A stretch of 64,000 bases of DNA from the NCBI RefSeq assembly GCF_001742225.1, contig NZ_CP017075.1:682001-746000 (forward strand), in the 5' to 3' direction. Numbering within the stretch: the stretch's first letter is position 1; each line of letters begins with the position of its first letter. Below are positions 26,712 through 35,867 of this stretch, piece after piece. A program made the position numbers and the translations under genes. The notes under the pieces are model-generated. The model was not told where the DNA came from and made no database searches. It saw only the letters and a list, made by a program, of their open reading frames with translations. The DNA comes from Novosphingobium resinovorum (GTDB lineage Bacteria > Pseudomonadota > Alphaproteobacteria > Sphingomonadales > Sphingomonadaceae).

Positions 26712-26725
26712 GGAACTGAAAGAGC

Positions 26726-27505
26726 ATGCTGCTCGCTATCGACGCCGGCAATACCAATGTCGTCTTCGCGCTGCTGGAAGGTCGCACGATCAAGGGCCGC
26801 TGGCGCATCGCCACCGACCCGCGCCGCACGGGCGACGAATACGCCGTCTGGCTGATGCAATTGCTCGCCATTCGCGGCGTGAAGGCGCAGGAAGTCACGC
26901 AGATCGTGATTTCCACCGTCGTGCCCCGAGCGCTGCACAATCTCGAGATACTGGCGCGCCATTACTTCGAGATCGAGCCGCTGATCGCCGGGCAGGGCAA
27001 GGCCGAGTACGGCATCGACATTGACGTGGAACAGCCCAGTTCGCTCGGCGCCGACCGGGCGGTGAACGCCATCGCCGCGCACGACAAGCATGCGGGCGAC
27101 CTCATCGTCGTCGATTTCGGCACCGCGACCACCTTCGACGTGATAGACTTCAACGGAGCCTACAAGGGCGGCATCATCGCGCCGGGCATCAACCTCTCGC
27201 TCGACGCGCTGGTTGGCAATACGGCGAAGCTGCCGCGCATCGCCATCGCGGCGCCCAAGAGCACCAGCGTCGTCGGCCGCAACACCGAGGACCAGATGCT
27301 GATCGGCGTCTTCTGGGGCTACGTCGCGATGATGGAGGGCCTGATCGCCCGCATCCGTGCCGAGATCGGCCGTACCGCCAAGGTCATCGCCACGGGCGGC
27401 CTCGCCGTCCTGTTCGACGAGGCCACCAATATCTTCGACGCGGTCGACGCCGATCTCACGATCGACGGCCTCGCCATCATTGCCGAAAGGGCAGCTTCTA
27501 AGTGA
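26726..27505 (+). CDS. coaX: Type III pantothenate kinase
   Basis: A 259-residue ASKHA-fold kinase that catalyses the first step of coenzyme A synthesis. Motifs: [15 protein letters not shown] (phosphate 1 loop), [14 protein letters not shown] with the catalytic Asp, and [14 protein letters not shown] followed by [15 protein letters not shown]. It uses pantothenate without feedback inhibition by CoA. The order nuoN-birA-coaX-rnj is typical of alphaproteobacteria. Its end overlaps the rnj GTG start. Confidence 0.96.
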   Translation: MLLAIDAGNTNVVFALLEGRTIKGRWRIATDPRRTGDEYAVWLMQLLAIRGVKAQEVTQIVISTVVPRALHNLEILARHYFEIEPLIAGQGKAEYGIDIDVEQPSSLGADRAVNAIAAHDKHAGDLIVVDFGTATTFDVIDFNGAYKGGIIAPGINLSLDALVGNTAKLPRIAIAAPKSTSVVGRNTEDQMLIGVFWGYVAMMEGLIARIRAEIGRTAKVIATGGLAVLFDEATNIFDAVDADLTIDGLAIIAERAASK

Positions 27506-29127
27506 TTCCCGGTAAGGAACTTCTATTTTGTGCGCTCGGCGGTTCGGGCGAAATCGGCATGAACGTCAATCTCTATGGCTGTCAGGGCAAGTGGCTGATG
27601 GTCGATCTGGGGATGACGTTCTCCGGTAACGAATACCCCGGCGTCGACCTGGTCTTCGCCGACCTCGAATTCATCGAGAACGAGCGCGAGAACCTGCTCG
27701 GCATCGTCCTGACTCACGCGCATGAGGACCACATCGGCGCGGTCCCGTACTTCGCCGAGGAACTGGGCGTGCCGCTCTATGCGACGCCGTTCACCGCCAA
27801 GCTGGTCGCCGCCAAGCTGGAAGAGGCGGGCATCCTCGACCGGGTCGAACTCAACGTGGTCGATGACCTGGAGAACTTCCAGATCGGCCCGTTCGGCATC
27901 CGCTACGTCCCGCTGGCGCACTCGATTGCCGAAGGCAACGCGCTGCTGATCGAGACGCCGTATGGCCGTATCTTCCACACCGGCGACTGGAAGCTCGACG
28001 ACGAGCCGCAAGTCGGCACCCCGGCGACGCAGGCTGAACTGACCGCCATCGGTGACGAAGGTGTGCTCGCGCTGGTCTGCGATTCCACCAACGTTTTCAA
28101 TCCGGAAGCGTCGGGTTCGGAGGGTGACGTCTACCGGGGCCTGCTGGCCGAAGTGAAGAAGCACAAGGGCCGCCGCGTGCTGGTGACGACTTTCGCCTCC
28201 AACGTCGCGCGCCTGCAGACGCTGGGCGATGTGGCGAAGAAGACCGGCCGTCAGCTGTGCGTGGCGGGCCGCTCGCTCGACCGCATCATCCAGACCGGCC
28301 AGTCCTGCGGTTATCTCAAGGACTTGCCTGACCTCGTCGATCCCGACACCGCGATGGACTTGCCGCGCGGCGACGTGCTGATCGTCGCCACCGGCGGTCA
28401 GGGCGAACCGCGCGCGGCACTCGCCCGCGTGGCCGAGGGCAATCACCCGATCAAGCTCGACAAGGGCGACGTCGTGCTGTTCTCCAGCCGCCAGATTCCC
28501 GGCAACGAGATCCAGATCGGCCGCATCCAGAACCGTCTGGCCGAGCAGGGCGTCATCGTCGTCACCGATCGTCAGAGCGAAATCCATGTGTCGGGCCACC
28601 CCGGCCGCCCGGAGCTGGAAGCGCTCTATTCGTGGATTCGGCCGCAGATCCTGCTGCCGGTGCACGGCGAAATCCGCCACATGAAGGAACAAGCACGTCT
28701 CGGCGTCGCCAGCGGCATTCCCAAGGCGATTTTCCAGAAGAACGGCGATCTCGTGCGCCTCGCGCCCAACCACCCGGGCAAGTTCGGCGAAGTGCGCGCG
28801 GGCCGTCTGGTGCTCGACGGCGACATCATCGCGCCCGCTGACGGCGAGGCGATCATCATGCGCCGCCGCATCGCCTTCAACGGCGTCATTTCAGTGGCAG
28901 CGGATCGCGAGGGCAGGGTCGAAATCTCGGCGCTGGGCCTGCCGCTCGACGAGGACTACGCTGGGTTCGTCGAGGAAGCCAGGCGCGACGTTGCTGAGGC
29001 GTTGAAGCGCGCGGGCAAGGCGGATCGCGATACGCGCTCCGAAGCCGCGCGCCTTGCCGCTCGCCGCGCTGCGACGCGCTGGTCGGGCAAGAAGCCGCAA
29101 GTGCAGGTGCTGTTGCTGGAGGATTGA
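27502..29127 (+). CDS. rnj: Ribonuclease J
   Basis: A 541-residue metallo-beta-lactamase/beta-CASP ribonuclease with both endonuclease and 5' exonuclease activity in this family. The zinc site is [12 protein letters not shown] (HxHxDH), with HTGDWKLDD and LVCDSTN as later metal and strand motifs; the beta-CASP block is near [12 protein letters not shown], and GHPGRPEL plus [16 protein letters not shown] hold the C-terminal histidines. Start is GTG at 27502, overlapping coaX. It is the main mRNA and rRNA processing nuclease of this kind in alphaproteobacteria alongside RNase E. Confidence 0.95.
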   Translation: MIPGKELLFCALGGSGEIGMNVNLYGCQGKWLMVDLGMTFSGNEYPGVDLVFADLEFIENERENLLGIVLTHAHEDHIGAVPYFAEELGVPLYATPFTAKLVAAKLEEAGILDRVELNVVDDLENFQIGPFGIRYVPLAHSIAEGNALLIETPYGRIFHTGDWKLDDEPQVGTPATQAELTAIGDEGVLALVCDSTNVFNPEASGSEGDVYRGLLAEVKKHKGRRVLVTTFASNVARLQTLGDVAKKTGRQLCVAGRSLDRIIQTGQSCGYLKDLPDLVDPDTAMDLPRGDVLIVATGGQGEPRAALARVAEGNHPIKLDKGDVVLFSSRQIPGNEIQIGRIQNRLAEQGVIVVTDRQSEIHVSGHPGRPELEALYSWIRPQILLPVHGEIRHMKEQARLGVASGIPKAIFQKNGDLVRLAPNHPGKFGEVRAGRLVLDGDIIAPADGEAIIMRRRIAFNGVISVAADREGRVEISALGLPLDEDYAGFVEEARRDVAEALKRAGKADRDTRSEAARLAARRAATRWSGKKPQVQVLLLED

Positions 29128-29131
29128 TGCG

Positions 29132-29428
29132 ATGGCGATGAACTGGACCTCGATGATCGCGATCTACGCCCTGTTCTGGGTGCTCAGCGCGTTCATCGTC
29201 CTCCCGGTCGGCCTGCGCACGCCGGACGAAGTGGAGGGCCATGTCATCGAGAAGGGCCACGCCACCAGCGCGCCGGTGAACTTCCGCCCAAAGCTGGTCG
29301 CGCGCCGGGCGACCATCGTGGCGGTGGTGCTTTTCGGGCTCTACTACGCCAATTACGCGAACGGGTGGATCACCGTGGACGACGTCAACCTGTTCGGGAC
29401 GCCGCCGGTCAAGGATCTCGGCTACTGA
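29132..29428 (+). CDS. DUF1467 family membrane protein
   Basis: A 98-residue protein with two transmembrane helices (MIAIYALFWVLSAFIVLPVGL and ATIVAVVLFGLYYANYANG) and the family core FIVLPVGLRTPDEVEGHVIEKGHATSAPVNFR. Function is unknown; it usually follows rnj in alphaproteobacteria, as here (4-nt gap). The start at 29132 has GGAGG upstream; upstream codons in this frame overlap rnj and are not needed. Confidence 0.88.
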   Translation: MAMNWTSMIAIYALFWVLSAFIVLPVGLRTPDEVEGHVIEKGHATSAPVNFRPKLVARRATIVAVVLFGLYYANYANGWITVDDVNLFGTPPVKDLGY

Positions 29429-29466
29429 GCTTTGGCTTTGGCGCCGTTCCGCGCTAGAGGCACGCC

Positions 29467-30423
29467 ATGGAACCACTGGATACCAGCGCGCCGCGCCTGC
29501 GCGTGGCGGCGCTTTACTGCTTTACCCGTTTTGACGACCCGGCGGCGCTGAGAGCGCCGCTTGAGGCGCTGTGCCATGAGCACCGCATTCGCGGCACGCT
29601 GCTGCTGGCGGGTGAGGGGATCAACGGGACCATTGCCGGGACCGACGCGGGGATCGATGCGATCGTGGCGCATGTGCGTGGGCTGCCGGGCTGCGAGGGC
29701 GTGGACGTCAAGTTCTCCGACGCGCCGCACATGCCGTTCCACCGCATGAAAGTGCGCCTCAAGCGTGAGATCGTGACGATGGGCCAGCCCGACATCGACC
29801 CGCTGGCGATCGTGGGCACGTATGTCGAGCCGCAGGACTGGAACGCGCTGATTGCCGATCCGGATACGATCGTGATCGATACCCGCAACGACTATGAGGT
29901 AGCGGTGGGTACGTTCGCGCGGGCCATCGATCCGCACACGAAGACTTTCCGTGAGTTTCCAGAGTGGTTCCGTAGCGAGCGCGAGCGGCTGCTCGGGCAG
30001 GGCAAGGCGCCGAAAGTGGCGATGTTCTGCACCGGCGGCATTCGCTGCGAGAAGTCCACGGCCTTTCTCAAGCAGGAAGGCGTCGAGGACGTCTTTCACC
30101 TCAAGGGCGGCATCCTGAAGTATCTGGAGACCGTGCCGGAGGAGCAGAGCCTGTGGGAAGGCGAGTGCTTCGTTTTCGACCAGCGGGTGACCATCGGCCA
30201 TGGGCTGGCACCGGGCAGCTATGAACTATGCCATGCCTGCCGCCGCCCGATCAGCGCCGAAGACCGGGCTTCGGAATTTTATGAGATTGGCGTCAGTTGC
30301 CCGGCCTGTCACGGTGAGCGTACCGAGGAACAGCGCGCCGCCTACCGCGAACGCGAACGGCAGGAAAAGCTCGCTGCCCGGCGGGGTGAGGCTCATGTCG
30401 GGGCGGTATATCGGGGCGAATAA
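29467..30423 (+). CDS. trhO: tRNA uridine(34) hydroxylase, rhodanese-like
   Basis: A 318-residue protein of the TrhO/YceA family, which forms 5-hydroxyuridine at tRNA position 34 in an O2-dependent way. The N-terminal domain has [17 protein letters not shown]; the rhodanese domain has [10 protein letters not shown] and the active loop [12 protein letters not shown] with the catalytic Cys; the C-terminal part carries CHACRRPI and CPACH, a probable zinc-binding pair. It ends 143 bp before the convergent coiled-coil gene, with a strong palindrome between them. Confidence 0.92.
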   Translation: MEPLDTSAPRLRVAALYCFTRFDDPAALRAPLEALCHEHRIRGTLLLAGEGINGTIAGTDAGIDAIVAHVRGLPGCEGVDVKFSDAPHMPFHRMKVRLKREIVTMGQPDIDPLAIVGTYVEPQDWNALIADPDTIVIDTRNDYEVAVGTFARAIDPHTKTFREFPEWFRSERERLLGQGKAPKVAMFCTGGIRCEKSTAFLKQEGVEDVFHLKGGILKYLETVPEEQSLWEGECFVFDQRVTIGHGLAPGSYELCHACRRPISAEDRASEFYEIGVSCPACHGERTEEQRAAYRERERQEKLAARRGEAHVGAVYRGE

Positions 30424-30469
30424 GGCCGCGAAGAGGGCTGAGGTATCTGCCGCAACGTCCTAATATTGT

Positions 30470-30545
30470 GTCATTGCGAGCATGGTGAAACAATGCCGGG
30501 GCGGTTCAGCGCGGCCCTGGATTGTTTCACCATGCTTGCAATGAC
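30470..30545. repeat. 76-bp palindrome between convergent genes
   Basis: Left arm from 30470 (GTCATTGCGAGCATGGTGAA) pairs with the right arm ending at 30545, whose complement reads GTCATTGCAAGCATGGTGAA; roughly 27 of the first 30 positions pair and pairing continues partly inward (GGTTCAGCGCGG region). It resembles the dispersed TCATTGCGAGC-type repeats of proteobacterial genomes and sits where a bidirectional terminator for trhO and the coiled-coil gene is expected. Confidence 0.75.
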
Positions 30546-30566
30546 GAAAACTCGGTCAGCCCAACC

Positions 30567-33209
30567 TCACCCGCGCAGGCGCTCGATGCCCTGTGCCAGC
30601 GCGACGTAGAGCTTGCCCATGTCCGACGACAGCAGGGTGACGCCAAGGGCGTTTCCGTCTCTGGTCGAGAGCACCTGCCGCAGTATCGATTCGAAATCGT
30701 GGATGTAGCGGCTGACGTTGGCCCGGAAGGCGTCGTCACGCTCGAAGACCTGCTGGACGGCCTTGGCCTCGCCGGCGTCGAGCAGGCTTACTGCCCGGCG
30801 GGTGAATATGCCCCGGTCGCCACGCAAGTATGCGGCCCAGGCACTGTCCGAGATGTCGCTCGACAGAACCGTGGCAATGTCGATGGCGTTTGAATTGAGC
30901 GATTCGGTGATGAACGCGGCGCGGCGGGCAAAGTCGTTGTCGACCTGCTCCGTTGCCTGTTCGCGTGCCTGCGTGACCCGGCCTTCGAGATTGCCGACGA
31001 GGTCATCCACCTTGGCGATCTGTTCGCGTAGCTGCGTGGCGGCTTCGCGGGTGACGCCCGAGGCATGAGCCACGGCCTGCTCGAGCTGGCCGGAAATCTC
31101 CGAAACCTTGCCGCGCATGGCCTTTTCGATAGCGGCGGCGCTTTCGTCGCCGAGGGTTTCGGCGATGCGCACGATGCGTTCGGCGCTGTCTTCCTCGATC
31201 GCGGACACCGTCTCGTCGAGGGTGGTGCCGAGCGCGGCGAGGGCGCCGACCAGGGCGCCTCCCGCCTTGTCGGCGGCCGTCTGTGTGGCCGCGTCGATCT
31301 CGCCGAGCGTGTCCTGCAGGCGCCCGAACAAGGCGACGTGATCGGCGCCGCGTGCGGAAATCTGCGCCTGTGCCTGCGAAAGTCCACCGATGAGCGCGTC
31401 GAGATCGCGACCGGATACACCGATTTCGGCTGCGACATCCTCGCCGCCCTGTGCCGCTTCGCGCAGCTGCGCAAGCACGCTGCCGAGCCCTTCCTGAATA
31501 CGCCGCAGGCGGTCTTCCGAAACCGCCAGCGCTTCGGGAAGGGCGCTGCCGGTCTGGCGGGCGCTCGCCTGGATGAGTTCGAGCAGGCGCACGCTGTCTT
31601 CGGTGAGCTTCTCCACCTCATCGTCGGTGACCGCGAGCGTGGCGCGCGCGGCAGTGAGGCGGTCGGTGAGCGCCGTGAGGCTGATGGACAAGCGATCTTC
31701 CGCTTCGCCGGTTTGCGCGGCGATGGTTTCGAGGCGGGCCTCGAAACGGCCGAGTTCGCCGGTGACCGCAGCCGCGCGTTCGGCAAGGGCAGCGGCCTGG
31801 ATACGGTGCCGTTCGAGCCGCTCGGCGATCGAGGCGTCGAGTTCACCCAGCATGTGGTCGATGCGGGCGATCGCGTGCCGCTCCTGCTCGACCTGGCGCG
31901 ACTGGCGTTCCTCGGCTTCCATGGCGAGGTGTTCGGCACGAAGGCCGATCGATTCGTCGATCTGGCAGGCTTCGCCGGCGATCGCCGCCAGACGGCTGGC
32001 CAGCGCATCGACAGCGGTTTGCTGAGCCTCCATGATGGCGACGCCGGTGGCGGCCTGTTCTTCCGACAGGTTGGAAAGCGACGTACGCAGGTGCTCGGTC
32101 GCACGTTCCTCGGCCTGGCGCAGCGCGCGAGAGACAACGTCGCTCTCGTCGCGCAGGGCACCGAGGCGGGCGCGCAGCGAGGTGAGGCTTTCGGCTTCCT
32201 GACGGTCGAGCTGGCGACGCCCTTCGTCGATTTCGTCGGTCAGCGTCTTGGCGCGGACGCGAATCGCGGCGAGGGCATCGACCTCGTGCTTGTCCAGTCG
32301 GGTGCGGAATTCCTCTCCGCGTTCGTCGAGGGCCAAGAAACGCGCGGTGACGGCCTGTTCGAGCTGTTCGCTGCGGGCGCTGAAGCCGTCGAGCGTCTCG
32401 TTGACCTGATCGCGCAACATCGAAACCTGCCGGGTGCTGGCGGAACCGAACTCGTTGAGCCGGTTGAAGCCGTTGATCATGTCCTCAAGCTGGGCATGGG
32501 CGGTGCGACCGGCATTGGCGATGGTGTTGGTGACGTCCTTCGCCGAACTGGCGATGACGGGCAACTGGCCGCGCAGCTTCTCCATGTTGTCGAGCGCGGC
32601 GGTGCTGACCGAACTGATCGAATCGACCCGCGCGCCGTTGTCGCGCACGAGTTCCTGCAGGCGTTCGGCATTCTGGGAAAGACGTTCCGCTGCGAGGCGG
32701 CCCAGCGTTTCGAGATCGCGCGCTTGTGCGGCGACGAATTCGCGTGCGAGACTCAACTCACGGTTCACCGTGGTGAGGCGGCGTTCGAGCAGGGCGGATT
32801 CGGCCGAGAGCGTTTGCGCGATATGCCCGAAGCGCCGTGCCTCCCGTGTGCTGCGGCGCATCGCGATCAACCAGACGACGCCGACCAGCAGCACGGGCAC
32901 ACACCATTGCATGACGAGCGCGGGAACCGCGGCGAGCGTCAGGCCGGTTTTCATTGCGGGCACTTGCGCGAACAGGAACAGGCCGCTCCATGCGACGACC
33001 GCCGCCCCGGCAACGGCGGGCGCGATCCATTCGCGCCCGGAAGAGGGCGTGAAGGATTCGCCGGCGTCATCTGCCGCCACCCAGGCGTCGTCCCAGGTTT
33101 CGGAGGTGTCCGACTCCGTCGCCGATTCCACGGCGGTTTCCGACATCTGGGTGTCCGACGGCTCGCCGGTGCCCGCGCCGAACGCGATGATCCTGTTTTC
33201 CCCAACCAT
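30567..33209 (-). CDS. Membrane-anchored coiled-coil protein, TipN-like layout
   Basis: An 880-residue protein. Residues 1-60 are acidic and polar (TESDTSETWDDAWVAADD), residues 61-82 and 91-116 are two transmembrane helices, and from about 120 to 780 it is a long, almost uninterrupted helical coiled coil rich in Ala, Glu, Arg and Leu. The last ~90 residues form a distinct segment (YLRGDRGIFTRRAVSLLD, then DFESILRQVL and SSDMGKLYVALAQGIERL). Length and layout (two N-terminal membrane helices, large coiled coil) match TipN, the new-pole marker of Caulobacter; this is an inference from architecture, not a search. Start is uncertain: ATG at 33209 lacks a good ribosome binding site, and ATG at 33146 is possible. 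It is divergent from the Hpt-like gene. Confidence 0.75.
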   Translation of the reverse strand: MVGENRIIAFGAGTGEPSDTQMSETAVESATESDTSETWDDAWVAADDAGESFTPSSGREWIAPAVAGAAVVAWSGLFLFAQVPAMKTGLTLAAVPALVMQWCVPVLLVGVVWLIAMRRSTREARRFGHIAQTLSAESALLERRLTTVNRELSLAREFVAAQARDLETLGRLAAERLSQNAERLQELVRDNGARVDSISSVSTAALDNMEKLRGQLPVIASSAKDVTNTIANAGRTAHAQLEDMINGFNRLNEFGSASTRQVSMLRDQVNETLDGFSARSEQLEQAVTARFLALDERGEEFRTRLDKHEVDALAAIRVRAKTLTDEIDEGRRQLDRQEAESLTSLRARLGALRDESDVVSRALRQAEERATEHLRTSLSNLSEEQAATGVAIMEAQQTAVDALASRLAAIAGEACQIDESIGLRAEHLAMEAEERQSRQVEQERHAIARIDHMLGELDASIAERLERHRIQAAALAERAAAVTGELGRFEARLETIAAQTGEAEDRLSISLTALTDRLTAARATLAVTDDEVEKLTEDSVRLLELIQASARQTGSALPEALAVSEDRLRRIQEGLGSVLAQLREAAQGGEDVAAEIGVSGRDLDALIGGLSQAQAQISARGADHVALFGRLQDTLGEIDAATQTAADKAGGALVGALAALGTTLDETVSAIEEDSAERIVRIAETLGDESAAAIEKAMRGKVSEISGQLEQAVAHASGVTREAATQLREQIAKVDDLVGNLEGRVTQAREQATEQVDNDFARRAAFITESLNSNAIDIATVLSSDISDSAWAAYLRGDRGIFTRRAVSLLDAGEAKAVQQVFERDDAFRANVSRYIHDFESILRQVLSTRDGNALGVTLLSSDMGKLYVALAQGIERLRG

Positions 33210-33243
33210 CCAGCCAGGATACCACGTGCACCGGACCGATAAA

Positions 33244-33276
33244 CCCCGGTTTAAGACTTCCGGGATTAAACTGGGG
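33244..33276. promoter_or_regulatory. Inverted repeat in the divergent promoter of the coiled-coil and Hpt-like genes
   Basis: Arms CCCCGGTTTAA (33244-33254) and TTAAACTGGGG (33266-33276) pair over 11 positions with one G-T pair, around an 11-nt centre. It lies in the 69-bp gap between two divergent genes and ends 2 nt before the Hpt-like ATG, so it could be an operator or an mRNA leader hairpin that covers the ribosome binding site GGGG. The TTAA-N11-TTAA spacing does not fit a CtrA box (N7). Confidence 0.5.
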
Positions 33277-33278
33277 AA

Positions 33279-33581
33279 ATGGCATATGAAGCAGGAGCCC
33301 TGGAAGCCACTCTCGCCGCTGCAGCCGGGGGCGATCCCGTACTGATGGCGGAACTGCGAGCGGCCTATATCGAGGGCGTCGGTCGGCAGGTCGATCTCCT
33401 CGAGCGGGCGCGGTGCGACGGCAACTGGGTGGTCGCAGCGACGCGGCTGAAGGGGCTGGCGGCGAGCTTTCACTCGGTGCATCTGCTGGGATTGGCACAG
33501 GATGCCCTCGATGCCGCGCCGGGTGAGCCTGCCGTGGTGCGCCGCCTCAAGACCTACCTGACGGAGTTTTCCGGAACCTGA
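33279..33581 (+). CDS. Hpt-domain-like protein lacking the phosphorylatable histidine
   Basis: A 100-residue all-helical protein. NWVVAATRLKGLAASFHSVHLLGLAQDAL matches the core of histidine phosphotransfer (Hpt) domains, normally HRLKGSAASFG, but the acceptor His position is Thr55 (codon 33441-33443). The rest of the four-helix pattern (VLMAELRAAYIEGVGRQVDLLERA before, VVRRLKTYL after) is kept. It may be a binding module rather than a phosphocarrier. The ATG at 33279 has an SD-like GGGG only 2 nt upstream, which is unusual; no better in-frame start exists before the fold begins. First gene of a plus-strand run to the kinase-like gene. Confidence 0.75.
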   Translation: MAYEAGALEATLAAAAGGDPVLMAELRAAYIEGVGRQVDLLERARCDGNWVVAATRLKGLAASFHSVHLLGLAQDALDAAPGEPAVVRRLKTYLTEFSGT

Positions 33582-33693
33582 TCCCCCGTTCAGGCCGACT
33601 GCCGGTTTGGTCGGGTACTGGGGTTTGGCACTGGGGCTTGGCACTGGGCTCCGACCTGCCTACATCCTTGGCCGGGGTGCTGGAGTTTCGGAT

Positions 33694-34896
33694 TTGCGCA
33701 TAGCATTGTTGGCCATGACGGAGCCTGCCGCGACAGGGCAGCCGTTCCCGCGCGCATTCCTGCGCGTTGCAGGGGCGAGCGTGGCGCAGCACCAACTCGG
33801 TATGGCGCTGGCGCTGGAATGCCAGCGCGTCATCTGCATGGCGCGCGGCACCACGCCAGAACTGATCGCCCTTCAACACGATGCGGAGGACGCGGGGCTT
33901 CAGTTCGGCATTGCGACGGGGGCGGGTCAACTGGCCGGTCTGGTTACGGCCGGAGACGAGTTGATCGTCGTTTCGGAGGGGCTTTTCGCCGATCCGACGG
34001 CGGCTGCGGCGCTTCTCGAAGGACGGGCTCCGACCGTGCTGGTGCAGCCGGTCGAAGGCGCGCTTGCCGCCGGTTTCGAGCGGATCGACATCAATCGCGC
34101 CACCGCCGGGCTGATGCGCGTGCCGGGGGCGCTGGTCGAGCGATTGCACGAATTGCCGCTCGACGTGGATGCGATCTCGGCGCTGACACGCATCGCGCTC
34201 CAGTCCGGCATCACCATGCGCGAGGTTCCGCCTGCGGCGCGGGCGGGGTCAGGCTGGCGTATGGTCCGCAGCGAGGCGGAAGCCTACGCGCTGGAGGACG
34301 AGTGGATGCGTACGCGCTTCGCGCAGGAGGGAGCGCGGACGCCGGGACGTACGATCGCGCGCTTTGCGGTCCTGAGCTTCGGATCGTCGCTGCTGCATGC
34401 GGGCAATGCCAGCAATGTGGTGTCGGCGGCGGTGCTGGTCATGCTCTTTATTGCGGCGGGTGCGGGCTGGTTCGGCTTCCTGTGGTGCGCCTTCGGGTTC
34501 CTGGCGATCGCCTGGCTGCTGGTGGAGGCGAGCAGACTGCTGCGCGCGGCGGAGCGGCACGCGCTGGGCCAGGCATCTCCGGCGATCCCGCGCGCGGATG
34601 CACTGGTCTGGCTGGTCGACGTGGTCTTCGCCGCGCTGATACTGCTGGACACGCCGCGCTTTCCGGGGGAGCCGGTGCTGGCGTGGCTGTGCACTCCGGC
34701 TGTTCTCATGATGCTTCTGGTGCTGCTGCCGCGCATCGCCGCCGGGCGGTTCGCCGGTCTCTTCGCAGACCGGGCGTTGCTGGGCCTGATCCTCGCGTTC
34801 GCGTCCGGGTTCGGGCAGGTGCTGCTTGTCGTGAGGCTACTTTCGGCCGGGCTGGTCGCTGCGGCACTCGTGCTGCCGCGTCGGCGCGACGGCTAA
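33694..34896 (+). CDS. Unrecognised membrane protein with N-terminal nucleotidyltransferase-like region
   Basis: About 400 residues. The first ~200 residues are soluble with alternating strands and helices (QPFPRAFLRVAGASVAQHQLGMALALECQRVICMA, VLVQPVEGALAAGFERID) loosely resembling an NTP-transferase fold, without a clear GxGxR motif. The second half has five or six hydrophobic helices (SNVVSAAVLVMLFIAAGAGWFGFLWC, LVWLVDVVFAALIL, LAWLCTPAVLMMLLVLL, LLGLILAFASGFGQVLLVV). I do not recognise the family. Start chosen: TTG at 33694 with GGAG nine bases upstream; ATG at 33715 is an alternative. Part of the five-gene cluster from 30567 to 37237. Confidence 0.6.
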   Translation: MRIALLAMTEPAATGQPFPRAFLRVAGASVAQHQLGMALALECQRVICMARGTTPELIALQHDAEDAGLQFGIATGAGQLAGLVTAGDELIVVSEGLFADPTAAAALLEGRAPTVLVQPVEGALAAGFERIDINRATAGLMRVPGALVERLHELPLDVDAISALTRIALQSGITMREVPPAARAGSGWRMVRSEAEAYALEDEWMRTRFAQEGARTPGRTIARFAVLSFGSSLLHAGNASNVVSAAVLVMLFIAAGAGWFGFLWCAFGFLAIAWLLVEASRLLRAAERHALGQASPAIPRADALVWLVDVVFAALILLDTPRFPGEPVLAWLCTPAVLMMLLVLLPRIAAGRFAGLFADRALLGLILAFASGFGQVLLVVRLLSAGLVAAALVLPRRRDG

Positions 34897-34931
34897 CCTC
34901 GAATTAACCAGATGCCGGTTAGACGGGTCAT

Positions 34932-35867
34932 ATGATCGATCAGGCCGCTCATCCGGCGGATACGCAAGCCGTGGAGGCCGCTCTGCGACGCGACCTCGTG
35001 CGCGGTGACGCTGCGGCGGCGTCTGCGCTTCCGGTGCTGCGCTATCTCGTCGCCGCCGAACAGAACGCGGCTCTGAGCGAAGAGATTCTCGCGCGCGTAA
35101 AGGGCATTCTCGCCGACATCGCCGGGCAATTGCTCGATGCCCTGATCGGAAGTGCCGACCGGCGTGCGCATGCTCCCGAGGAAATCGCGGTGCTGACGCG
35201 GGCTTTCCTCGATGAGCCGGTGTTGCTGGCGCATATCCACGCCGCCGCGCTGGAATGGCAACTGACCGAACGATTGCAGGAGCGGATCGGCCTCGACCCG
35301 GTAGCTTCGCCGCTCATACGCGAACGAGCGGGCTGCGGCGATGCCCTGGCGCGCGGCTTCCTTGCGGCTCAGGCGAACTGGAGCCAGGGGCAACGGCGGA
35401 TGGCTCTGCCCTTGGCGGAACTGCCTGACGCCGTGCTGGAAGCGGTGCTTGCGATCCTGCGGGCGCTTGTCGGTGCCGAACCTGCTCTATCCGAACGCGC
35501 GTCTGCGGTCGAAGCGGAGGCCCGGCGTCATCACGCGGCCCACGCCAATCGGCTGCAGTGGGCGGAACGCTTGGTCGCCGATCTGGACACCGAGACGGCC
35601 TTGTCGATATCTCATGCCGGGGTCGCGTTGTTCCTGACGGCTCTGTCCTTGCGTTCGGGAGAACCACGCGACGTGGCCGCCACGGCGACGCAGCCGGGCC
35701 AGCAGGCGCGACTGGCGCTGAGCCTGCTCGCCGCGCAACTGCCCTCCGGTCTTGCCGAGGAGCAGGTGTTGGCGATTCACGCGGGGGCGAACCTTCCGAA
35801 CGGGCTATCCGGCATCGATGCATGGCGCGCTGCGTCGATCCTCTCGAACGGTGCGACTTCGCGATGA
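34932..35867 (+). CDS. Unrecognised helical protein (possibly DUF2336-like)
   Basis: A 311-residue soluble protein, nearly all helical and rich in Ala and Leu, with no membrane segment or signal peptide. Stretches such as LSEEILARVKGILADIAGQLLDALIG and PEEIAVLTRAFLDEPVLLAHIHAAALEWQ suggest helical repeats, as in DUF2336 proteins of alphaproteobacteria, but I cannot confirm this by eye. Its stop overlaps the start of the kinase-like gene (ATGA), so the two proteins are translationally coupled and probably work together. Confidence 0.6.
   Translation: MIDQAAHPADTQAVEAALRRDLVRGDAAAASALPVLRYLVAAEQNAALSEEILARVKGILADIAGQLLDALIGSADRRAHAPEEIAVLTRAFLDEPVLLAHIHAAALEWQLTERLQERIGLDPVASPLIRERAGCGDALARGFLAAQANWSQGQRRMALPLAELPDAVLEAVLAILRALVGAEPALSERASAVEAEARRHHAAHANRLQWAERLVADLDTETALSISHAGVALFLTALSLRSGEPRDVAATATQPGQQARLALSLLAAQLPSGLAEEQVLAIHAGANLPNGLSGIDAWRAASILSNGATSR

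Noticed and set aside
31065..33242. 725-codon plus-strand reading frame opposite the coiled-coil gene
   Set aside because: The minus-strand protein has clear membrane helices, coiled coil and a conserved-looking C-terminus; the plus-strand frame has Gly/Arg-rich shadow composition.
33251..33269. Possible CtrA box (TTAA-TTAA) before the Hpt-like gene
   Set aside because: Spacing is 11 nt, while the CtrA consensus needs 7; kept only as an inverted repeat.
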